Shown here piece after piece: positions 46,975 to 57,800 of a DNA stretch of 64,000 nt. The position numbers and the translations under genes were made by a program. Each line of letters begins with the position of its first letter. Position 1 is the stretch's first letter. Below the pieces are notes generated by a model, which had not been told where the DNA came from, made no database searches, and was given only the letters and a program-made list of their open reading frames with translations. The stretch comes from Plumapathes pennacea (Eukaryota > Cnidaria > Anthozoa > Antipatharia > Myriopathidae), in the NCBI GenBank assembly GCA_964036295.1, contig OZ038462.1, positions 24,005,863 through 24,069,862 of the forward strand. Direction: 5' to 3'.

Positions 46975-47462
46975 TGATATGTTGGTTGGCACATGATTTG
47001 ATGACATAATTGCAGATGTAGATCGACTGTGGTATGTCTAAGTTGTTTGTTTATAAAATTGTCTCGAGCGGATTCTGTCGCTAATGAAATCGACAGGAAA
47101 TTTTACTGTGAATCCTTTTCACCACCGTTCGAATAGCACAAGAAACTGGTTTGTTGGCCGGAGCGTGTTACGTTACGAAACTATAATAACGAGTCAAAAC
47201 CCGGTTTACCTCGCATAATATGTTTGTTGACACATGATTTTATGACATAATTATTGCAGATGTAGATCGACTGTGGTATGTCTGAGCTGTTTGTTTATAA
47301 AAGTAAAAGCGGGTTTTGTCGCTAATGAAAAATCGACAGGAAATTTACTGTGAATCCTTTTCACCATCGTTCGAAGAGCGCGAGAAACAGATTTGTTTGG
47401 TTGGAGTGTGTTACATTAATGCGAAACTATTATAACGAGTCAAAATCTGGCTTACATCGCAG
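46975..47462. repeat. 244-bp tandem duplication
   Basis: Two units share ATGTAGATCGACTGTGGTAT (47016 and 47260), the GACAGGAAATTT block and GAATCCTTTTCACC, with about 10 percent divergence by eye. No coding content. Confidence 0.85.
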
Positions 47463-47570
47463 AAATTTACAGAACGACTTATATTTAACAATTAATCGCC
47501 GAAGTGGAGGTGAATAGCGGTGGATATTTACCGAGCGACCGACACTGAGGCGAATAATTGTTTTAGTATA

Positions 47571-47762
47571 TACCACACAAGTTTAATAGCCAACTCCCAA
47601 ATAGCTATTTTATTTCCGACGAAAGTGGGCAAAAATTGGGTTCGCGCGCCATTTTGTTTTACCGGAAGCCGCCGAGAGATGAATAGTACTTGATATTCCG
47701 AAATTGAGGAGCCAATCAGAGCGCGCGAAAAGCACTATTCACTTGCGTGGTATATACTAAAT
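47571..47762. mobile_element. MITE with TTTAGTATATACCAC termini
   Basis: The inverted ends TTTAGTATATACCACACAAG and mirror (CTTGCGTGGTATATACTAAA) enclose about 150 bases with no ORF. Confidence 0.8.
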
Positions 47763-47784
47763 AAAACTAGAAATACGATAATCG

Positions 47785-49245
47785 CAGATACCCCCTCACT
47801 CTGTCATGGGAATTTTACTTTGGTAAAAACAAGAGTAACCTTTGTTTTACCGAAATGTTGACTCAATCTTTTCTTCGAACTCAAGTGCTACACGCAAAGG
47901 AAGGAGAAAAAGAATGGTGTGTGTTATATTTTTGCGTTGAAAAAAGAATCGATTGCGTGAAAGAAGTACGTATTTCTCACGGTCGGCACGTCAAATTAAT
48001 TCATACAGTCTGCCAAGCACGTTCTCAAAATTTAATACTCAAAGTTTGAAGTTGGTCGGCCGTCGTAGTACGGGAAAAAAGGAACACTGATTTTCCAATT
48101 TTGAATTCATAGGCAGTACAATTAAATAGGCTTCCTGTGCGATTTTTTTTACTCTGGCATGCATATTTAATGAACTCGAATTGTTCTGTATGTGAACAAA
48201 ACAGCATGATTTCTCCCAGAATCAAAGCAAAACATGAACGGTTTACTTCAAATTATACAAGGGCTTCAGACCTAGTCATACTTCAAAGGGTTTGTAAAGG
48301 ATTCTCGCTGCAATCACCGCGTGTCAGATTACACAGCATTTTACTCTTGAAAGAAAAATAAGACATCTAACTAAATCATTCAAGACTCTAAGTTCCGATT
48401 GCTCTGAGCGAATACGGTAGCCGAAACTGGCGACAGAAGAGTATTAAAACAATACTTCGAGGGGAAATGATCAGCATGCAGATTTTAATACATTCTTGAA
48501 GAGGGATAGAATATATTTGTCACGGTGATTGTTCGATTTCCACTGACTGACCTTTGTTGCTTGTCCTTTCTGAATAACTATCTGAATTTAACGCAAAACG
48601 GCGTCTGAATCTCCCGATTTGCTTTCAAGCGCTGTTCTCTTTGCGGAGTATTTTCTTCGGCCTGCTTTTGCTTCTGAAGCTGTCGATTTGCTCATTTTCA
48701 GGCACTGTTCTCTTTGCGGAGTATTTTCTTCGGCCCGCTTTTGCTTCTGAAGCTCCCGATTTGCTTTCAGGCGCTGTTCTCTTTGCGGAGTCGTTTCTTC
48801 GGCACGCTTCATGCTGTCGGTCATAACATGATTTTCTTCTTTTCTCTAGACGAACTTGGCGCTGTTTGATCGTTTCATGATTTCGCCTTGCTCGTGCCTG
48901 TTCCCTTCTCTTTTGAAGACGAGCTTCGCGAGACTGTTGTGTTTCAAGTTTTCCGGTTTTCAAGTTTTCCATTTTCGTGAACACAGCTACGATATATTGT
49001 AGTTGCTTCGCGTTCAATCTAATTTCTCTTATTGCGAGTAAAACTACAGGGCCACACGTGATCGATTCGGCCTTTGTTATTGGTTCTGCAGCGACGCGAT
49101 AGGAACTGGGGACGAAGTCGCACGACAGACTGACAGACGAACATTAGATTTCGAAATGGCGACCCGCTTGGAGTCTCCGATAAGGCGATAATACTACTGC
49201 ATTAGCGTCGTGAGTGTATCCCTCACTTCGTTCGGGGATTATTAT
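47785..49245 (-). mobile_element. Arginine-rich ORF repeat, copy 2
   Basis: This is the best-preserved N terminus. The reverse-strand ORF at 49017-48625 begins MNAKQLQYIVAVFTKMENLK and runs into repeated RLQKRREQARARRN / RLEKRR / RPKKILRKENSA-type blocks; an overlapping frame (48824-48588) continues, so a frameshift lies between. The outer part matches copies 1 and 3 (ACCCCCTC..CTCTG on the left, TCGTTCGGGGATTA on the right). Helitron affinity is suspected from the arginine repeats only. Confidence 0.5.
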
Positions 49246-49255
49246 AATTAAAGAA

Positions 49256-49435
49256 ATAAAGCACGCGTCAGCGTACGTATATTGAGTTGTAGATGCACTT
49301 GGGAAATTGAACGAACACTTGAGAAGTTTGGAGAAGCACGAGGCCACCGAGTGCTTCTCCAAACTTCTCGAGTGTTTGTTCAAATTCCCAAGTGCATCTA
49401 CAACTCAATATACGTACGCTGACGCGTGCTTTATT
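49256..49435. mobile_element. Near-perfect foldback MITE
   Basis: The arms AATAAAGCACGCGTCAGCGT, AATATTGAGTTGTAGATGCAC-like and CACTTGAGAAGTTTGGAGAAG are mirrored with few mismatches. It begins right after the right end of the arginine-rich ORF repeat copy 2. Confidence 0.9.
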
Positions 49436-50039
49436 ATTTTCTTTTATAAGATAAGGCAAACGAATTTTGTAAAAAACAACAAAGGAAAAAACCAATTTGA
49501 CGCAAGCTGACGTCAAATTGACGTGCGCGTGCGTATGTTGAGTTATAATGCACGCGCGTTTACTAATCGGATTGCGCGTACTATCCACCTTATCTTATAA
49601 AATATAATAATATTTTGGCAAGCTGCACTTTGTTTCTTTTATGTCGATCAGTTCAAAATAATTATATAATAAACTGTCATGTTTGTGCATTTGTGTTTGG
49701 TCATGCATAGCACGTATCTGGCATAGTGTAAAAAATCCCGATCAAACGGTGATAATATTAAATGATAGTTCGAACTCTCACGCCCATTTTAACACGAACT
49801 ATCAAGAACTATCATGCACTATCATAGACGATCATCAACTAGCAAATAGCTTCACGTACGTTTTGCGGACATGTTTTTTATATATTTGAATCTGGTACAC
49901 AAAAGGAGTCTTTAGGTTGGGTGTAATCGATGAAGGAGTCTTTGTAGCGAATTTAAGGAAAATCTGTAGAGTAAAAATTGGGCGATCGCATTACCTTAAC
50001 GATGTTTCCGGTATCAACACTTTTCAGTCCGGCTAAAGT

Positions 50040-50460
50040 TACAGTAGAATGTATGGAACAGAGCCCCGATTGAACGATCCCCGGTATAACGATATCCCCG
50101 ATATAACGATCGCAATCTAGCAGCCCAGACGTAAAATCTACCCCGGTATAATGATATAATCAATCATTGCGCGACCAAAAGGGAATGCGAAAAACTCGAA
50201 CAGAGATGACAATACTTTAATCATTTGGTTCTCCATCGTTTAACAACAATTAGCAATATTAAACAAATACATAGCGGTCGCTAAAGTTCAAAGTCACATT
50301 CTGTAATTGTACATGGAAATTATTAGCCATACCCCGATATAACGATGATTTTGTTGTTTTTCCGCCAAATTGTTATACGGGAATTCGTTTATAACGATTT
50401 CCCAATGCAACTATTTAATTTTATCAGTCCCTTGACACATTTATATTAAGTTCCACTGTA
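50040..50460. mobile_element. Mariner/Tigger-like MITE (CGATATAACGA type)
   Basis: The left end TACAGTAGAATGTATGGAAC and the mirrored right end (GTTCCACTGTA) enclose repeated CCCGATATAACGAT / CCCCGGTATAACGAT motifs, typical of pogo/Tigger non-autonomous elements. No ORF. Confidence 0.6.
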
Positions 50461-50727
50461 TTTGGAAGTTCACTGTTGACGCAGAGTGAACGGTGGACCG
50501 AGTTATCACTACGTGAGAGGGCGACTTTAAAAACGCAAGGCGCCATCAGTCTACTATGATTAATTATTTAGAGAGAAACGCAGCTGCAGAACTCTCCCAC
50601 TCCCCCTCCAGCCAAAAAAGGAGCCATTGTCATCTGCAGTTGGCTCGACTTCTTCATACATTTATGAGGTTTTTATATTTTTTGTCAACGACTCAAAAAA
50701 CTTTGTACAAAAAAAATTGTGACATGA

Positions 50728-50911
50728 AACGTTCGATTATATTGAAGTCCCCTGTCCCCAATACCAAGCGGAAGTTTAGTTTCCATCATGATAACAATTT
50801 GGATGACCTTGCAGCTGCCCTTTAATTGTCATACGGCGCACGTAGTCGCTGTTTTGTTATCCGTAAAAGAGAGGTAAAGGTCGAGTACTTTAGAGTCGTC
50901 GAGACCGTAAG
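50728..50911 (+). promoter_or_regulatory. Conserved upstream block of copy E
   Basis: This copy of the block at 1556 ends GAGACCGTAAG|GTGAGT, a near-consensus 5' splice site (GT at 50912). It lies about 0.9 kb before the acceptor TTTTACAG of exon 1, at the same distance as the proximal copy before gene C. Candidate non-coding first exon with its promoter upstream; inferred. Confidence 0.45.
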
Positions 50912-51805
50912 GTGAGTTTCACTCTATAACAATTAGATACTTGATGCACCTCAGGGCTCGGATGTTAAAAGCACGATAAGGCTATTTCTGGGTTTTGCCT
51001 GAAGATGAGAAGCTTTTGCTCTCAAAACGACTTCCCCGCCATGTTTTTAGTCAGAACAAACGTTCTAGTTAGTCTTCGATTAAACCTTTGCAGTTGCATG
51101 AAATTGAGCGTGCTGATCAGTGTAGAATCACTCTCACCGACCCTTGGCGCAAATTTCTATGCTATCGACCAATACGTCATCATACAAATTTTTCCTGCAG
51201 TTTTGAGTGTAATTGTGTTTCATCGGTTTCGGATTGAATTTATCGTACAAGTTGCAATGTTACACCTAAACATTTTTAGCGCACGTGACATCGTATTACA
51301 AAATGTCGCTCGGTATATTTCTCTCCGACGTAGACACGACGTTGAAGGGATGCAATTAACTAGAAATACAATAATTGTAGATATCCCCTCGCCCTGTAGG
51401 TCGTACGCCCGACAGACTGAAAGACTCACAAACATTTATTTCGAGATGGCGACTCCCTTGGAGTCCCCAAATAGCGCACTACTACAGCATTAACGTCGCG
51501 ATTATTACCCTCGTAGAGCTCGGGGATAAAACAATTGTCGAATTTCTAAAATTTCTAAAATTCAAATGAACTCCCCTCCAAGAAGTAGTGAAAGACCGGA
51601 GACTTCCACACCGGCTACGAGTTAATTCTGTTTTCATCAACTTGAAATGTTGGACAAGTTGCCAGAAGTCATACAACCGGTGAACACAGCAATGTATAGT
51701 AAGCGCACATAAAATCCAAGCTCTATACGTTGAACGCTAACACGACCCACATAGAAAACTCTAGTGACATGCCACAAATTTTACAGGAAAGCAGCTGGAA
51801 CTATC

Positions 51806-54800
51806 ATGGAAAAAATTCAACAAGAAAACGCGAAGGAGGAAAAGACTCCCGGCCGTGCGGCGCTCATGTGGAGAGAATTTGTCGGTAACACAACCCTACA
51901 CGGTCTGCGCTACGTTTTCCTGAAGAGACCCAAGTGGATACGAGCGCTTTGGCTGCTGTTAATACTCGCAGCCACTGGCTACTACTCGCTGATTGTTGTC
52001 AAGGCGATAAAGAAATATATACAATGGCCAATGAACACGGTTATCACCACGAAATACGCAAATGTAAAAGACTTTCCCGCCGTAAGCATCTGCCCCCTCA
52101 ACCCTTTTTCATATAGAAAACTCACTCTCCGTGATCACGAGGAGGATTTCATTAAAGAAGGCTTGAACATGACTGAATGTGCGGCCACTGCAGCCGTTCG
52201 AGGTGCCAACAACTCATGCGGACTGGCTCTCCTGTGCTGTTGTGTTCGCTTTGACTTCTTCTCAACAGGGTATAGTGGATGCTCAGAGTTGTACAGGAAA
52301 CAGTTAATCAGTGCCATGAAGGAAAAAAACGTAGAACCCAATATGCGTGAGTTCTTTCATCGGTATGGAAAACAAGTCCATGACATTCTCGGTCCTCGGC
52401 CAATTTGTTTTTATGGTCAACATCACACAAAATGCAACTCTACTGATTTTGACCTTGAACTCAAAGATTCCGGCGTGTGTTTCACGTTCAACAACGGGAA
52501 CACGAGGCCTGTAAAGAAAGCCACATACCACGGAACATCTAGCGGGCTTACGGTGCTTTTAGATGCCCAGGCTTCAGATCGCATCCATGGAAGATACTCT
52601 CAAGGCTTCCAAATTATCGTTCATGATCAGGGAGAGTACGCTGACGAGTTGAATGGAATCAACGTTGCGCCTGGTTCGCACGCAACTCTCATAACCTCTC
52701 GGGAAGAGGTAAGAAATGCTTATTGTATAACGGCCCGTTTGCACAGACCGAATAGTTAAAAATAACTAAGCATCCAGAGTAAGTCGACAGCAGTCTTTGA
52801 TGTTTGGGATAAAGGGATGACTAACAAAATTTCCCATTGCTTAAGTCACAAGTGTGAACGCCCGGCCTAATACTGCGATTTTCAGATGACTGTCGAAAAG
52901 TTACCAAAACCGAGACCAAAAATCATAAAGACTGTAAGAAAACACAAAGCCAAAGAAATTTGCTGGTGTTTTTATTTTGAACAGCCAGACCAACAAGACA
53001 GGGCCGTGGCCAGTGCGCTTGTGACGTCATTAGTACAATAAATAGAGACACGCGGGGTCCCGGGAGAGGAACTTTTGTCGTACGTTTATATGCAAAAGAT
53101 GTTATAGCCGAGTCAGTTTTTGCACATGACGGATCCAAGAGCTCCCTTTATTTTTCTTGCCCTCTTTTCTTCTAATTTCGGTCAAACAGATATTCACAAA
53201 AAAGTGTACAGTCAACTCTCCGCTAACGGACACTCTCGTAAGCGGACAGCTCTTCTTACGGACGCCTTTTCAAATCCCCGTTTTACCTCCCAGTCAAACT
53301 CTGTATTGTAATACACATTCCCGTAAGCGGACACTCTCTCGTAAGCGGACGCGGACACGTTTAAAAATGAAAATTGGATTTTTCTTTTGTTTGCGCTCTC
53401 TCGTAAGTGGACACCCCATGCATAATAATGACTCCTGGCAATGAAATTTGTCTTTAATTTGCAATAAATCAACAAAAATATGACCTTTGACAGAGAAACA
53501 GAACAGTGAGGATCGGTTTTGTGAAATCTCCATTTGTCCGCGGGAAAGCAAGCTGTCCGTTCCTTTGACATTAACAAGAGTCCGAAGTTACATTTGTAGT
53601 GTCACGTTATGGCCACGTTCGTCATGGTCTACTTTCCTTCTTGCTTCTGTTTTCAGTCACTGGCTCTACCGAACGTAACACTGTATCCCAGATAATCAAG
53701 CTTGGACTTGAGCCACGGTAAAGATGTTTTAACATCACCTTAAAAAAAGTATTTACAAGGAATTTCCAGGCCGTACCCAGCTCCTCTGTTGACACGTTTA
53801 CCCATTATGATGGCTTTCCCTTTGTTTGTTCCGCGCTTTAAAAACTTGGTGACAAATACAGCCATCCTCAAAGGAATGTGACCAAGTATCTCATCTAATC
53901 CGGCAGTAACTGTGTTAGCGTGTTCCTTGGCTGTGGTTTCAAGACTGCAATCTTCTAAATTAGGCCTTACTACGCAACCGCATTCACGTCCTTGATGTTC
54001 TTTGGCTCGCGTTTAAGGGCCCTTTCCTCATTTAGTTGTGGATCCCAGCCAGTCGTATCTTTGTACACATGATAACCGCGAATGTACGACTCAACCATTA
54101 TGTAAGATCCTGTCATTCTGCTTGCCATCGCTTTATACAGCTACAGCCAAGAGATCACAGCAAAATGGGGTCCGTAACGCAAGGTCTTTCTATTCGTTAT
54201 GCAAATTGGTTGTTCGTACGTGTGTGGGCGGCTCCTTTTAATTTCTAAACCGCGACAAACTGGACACAAGTTTGGGATCTGGCAGTCTTTAATGATTAAG
54301 ATACACATATATAGGTCGATTTTTGCCATGTAGTAGTTAGGTTTAAGCAGCTTGATGGCGTGATCCAATGTTTGGAACTTAAACGAGTTAGTGGCGATGT
54401 ACTCATTCACTGCTTGGCCATGCGGGCGGGAACAATCGTGAATAAGGCGAATTTCCGTGGAGTTTGGCTTGGAATAGCTCCTAAAGCGCTTACAATTGTA
54501 GGTTTAGTAGCGGTTATGACGTAGTTGCCTTGAGCAATTTCGTCGCGAATAGTTTGCTCGACTTTGTGGCGGTTAGCCGGATTATTTGCCGATTTGTAGT
54601 TATCCATGTTAGCCTCCGAAAAGCAGGTGCCGACAGCTGCCAATTGAAAGCCGTTACAAATGCCGTCAGCTAAAAAAGCGTTATCTTCGTCATGCGTTAG
54701 TTCAGATAGCCATAAGGCGCGGTTTAGCGGGAAATTACTTAGTCACGACTGTGATGGCGTAGGCGATTTGTGGGTATGTCCGGGGTGTGCGAGGCCACAT

Positions 54801-57800
54801 GCCTTTCCGGCCACTTTCCGGTTGCACACGTGGGCGAAGTTACAGTCATGAAGAGTGCATCCCTTTTGGCTGTTATAATCTCGGCAAATGACCTTGCTAT
54901 CCGAAGTGAAATTAGCAAACTGACTCCGCGAGTTAGTTGTGGACTTCGCGTTAGTATTATGGCCGGTTACTTTGTGCAGCGGTGTGAGCATTACAGTGTG
55001 CAAATGGTTAGAATCAAAACTCCACGGGTAGCTGTAAATCGCCTGGAGCTTGCGAAACTCATTATCGTACACTGAGATAGATTTCCATTCGTATCTTGCT
55101 GCGAGCTCCATTATCTTTATCGTGTAAGCTAAATAATGCTGTATATCAGAGTGGCTAGCTAGTTTTCCCTGACTTAAAAGAGTGTAAAAAATACGGGTGT
55201 TTGCTACCACCCACTGCTGTAGTGTTACGTTTTCTAACTTAGGCTTCTTCGGCCCGTACGTTACTACTATTTTAGCAGTTCCTTGGTGGGCCAATGTTTC
55301 TTCTTCCTCTTGCGGTACAATGTTGTCTACATAATCTACAATGTAATGAATTCTCTCACCCTTTGGTAGTGCCGCTGGTCTCAGGAACATTTCTGATGTT
55401 TTCTGGGCTTGGTCCGCCGCTGTGGTGGGGTGAACTTGATGGGGTTCTTGTGGGGCGTACATAGCGTCCAATAGTTCGTCTAGTGGAGTGTCGTTCGGCA
55501 GCGCTGTTTCTTTTTTCTTCAGGTCTTTTACGTCTCGAACGTAGGTGTTGTGGTGTTCGTGGGGAGTGGCTGCGCTCCTCCGTCTTGCGCGCAGACCGTC
55601 AATGGTGGCCCGCTTTGCGGCGATTTGCTGCTGCAGATTCTCCATTTCCAGTTCTTTCCTCGGGGCTTCCTCTTCAAGTTCTAGCCCATTTAGCTCTTTT
55701 GTCAAGGCGTCATAGCTGGCTGCTTCCTTTTCTTGCGGTTGAGTTTCTTCCTTCTCCTCGGTTGCGTTCGCTTCCTCTTTAAGCTCCAATTTGCCCTCAC
55801 AATACCGGGAAGGTACTCCCCACTTGTGGTAAACGAGAGGGGTTTTGCAGCCTGGACACTTTGCAATTCTTTTGTCCTCTTCGCTTGTGCCTTTGTCCAT
55901 TTTAGAAAAATCAATTGCTACTGTATTTACTTCAGTACTGCTCTGCTGAAGTTGCCAAATGCAATAAGCTGCTACATGTGATACAGTATGAGTGCCTTAC
56001 TTAATCCTGATTGGCTATAGTATATTCTGTGATCCTCAGGTGGAATCTTGTGATCAAGTTGCGAAATTACTTGACCTTGGTCATTGACCCAGAGTAGCCT
56101 GGGTTCCAAGGTCCTGTTGATCCACAGTGCTCCATGGTCCCGGTATAGATTTATATTAATATTGTGATTATCAATATTCACCCTAAAATCTTGAAGTCGG
56201 TACTTTAAGCCTGACAAACTGTGTAAGAGCTGTGAACATTTTCCAGAACTCTTACAGAAAGCTAACATCAATTTTTTTATGTGTAGGTTGCTGCAGTGAA
56301 TATGTCGTGCTGCAGTAACTGCGCGAGCGTTACAAAATATATTTGTTTAACATGAGAGAGGCCAGTTTGTAATAAGTCAAGTGATTGTTCGGTGTGGGCG
56401 GACGAGGAAACTCCAGGTTGGAAGGCAGGTATTGCTGTTGCTTGGTGTTTGCCCTGTTTCGACAAGAGAAATGCTGCTGAAAACTTGATTGGAGATGAAG
56501 AATTCAAAGAAGAGGAGCCAGTCAATCGTTCAGAGCAACAAGTGAATCAAACACAGGCGAGTCCTCAAGTGGAAACAGCAAGCAGCTCGAGTAAGGCGAA
56601 AAAGAAAACAAGACAGGCTATAAACGATGGTCAGCCGAGCCGCAAATGTTTACCCCTAAGTGAGAAAGTGCAAGTGATCCATGCCTCACAAGATGAAAAG
56701 CAAAGCATCAGACAGCTGGCGAAGAGGTTTGCTTGCGGAAAAACTCAAATAGCAAAGATCATTGCTAATAAAGAATATCGATGAATGGATGTCGAATGGC
56801 AGCTCCAAGATCAAACGAAACAACTTCGAAAAGTATGAAGAGATAAACCGCATACTGTGGGATTGGTATGTCAAGAGTAGAGCATCAAACATCCCAGTAG
56901 ATGGGCCTTTACTCAAAGAAGAATCCATGTTGATTGCCAAACAACTCGGCGTGACAACCTTTAAAGGAACCGAAGGCTGGTTTTCTAAGTGGAAGCAACG
57001 GCACAACATTGCGCAGTTCAATATTGCTGGCGAGGAAGGGGATGTAAGCAAAGACACGGTAGAAAGTTGGAGTGAACGTGTAAAAGAATTGACCAAGGGA
57101 TATGCAGCTGCCGATATATGGAACGAAGACGAAACTGGGGCATTTTGGAAAGCGCTTCCAAGCAAGTCTCTCTCAGAGAAGGGAAAGCAATGTCGCGGAG
57201 GAAAAAACGCCAAGCAAAGGATTACTGCCGCTTTCTTTGTGAGCGCCGACGGAGGAAAGGATAGTGTTGTTCTTATCGGAAGCAGCAAGAAGCCCCGTTG
57301 TTTTGCAAACCTCGTAGATATTTCGCGCCCGTGTGGCGCTCAGTATTTCAGCAACGCGAAGGCATGGATGAAAACTGAGATAATGGAAAATGTGATATCC
57401 AAGTTAAACAGCAAGATGAAGCGGGAAAATCGTAACATCATACTCTTTCTCCACAATGCTCCCTGTCATCCTCCCTCCCTCAAAGGCAAGTTTTCCAACA
57501 TCCGAATTGAGTTCCTGCCGAAAAACACCACGTCACGCACACAGCCTCTTGACGCAGGAATCATCAAAACTTGGAAAACGTACTACAGGCGGAAGCTATT
57601 GCGATATGTTGCTGGCCAAATGGATGGAGAGAAAACTGCGAGTGAAATTGTCAAGTCCGTTAATTTGCTGATGGCTGTACGATGGGTGGTCAGTGCGTGG
57701 GAAGAGGTTCCAGCTGCAGTCGTCTCCAAATGCTTCAAGAAAGTTGGGATGTATCCTGTTGAAAATCTCAGTGCTGAGAGAAGACGACGACCCGTTCGAG

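Noticed and set aside
51005-51493. 162-codon ORF upstream of copy E
   Set aside because: It crosses fragments of two dispersed repeats (including the inverted 1-216 core and the GGCGAC..GGAGTCC boundary block); not a coherent protein.
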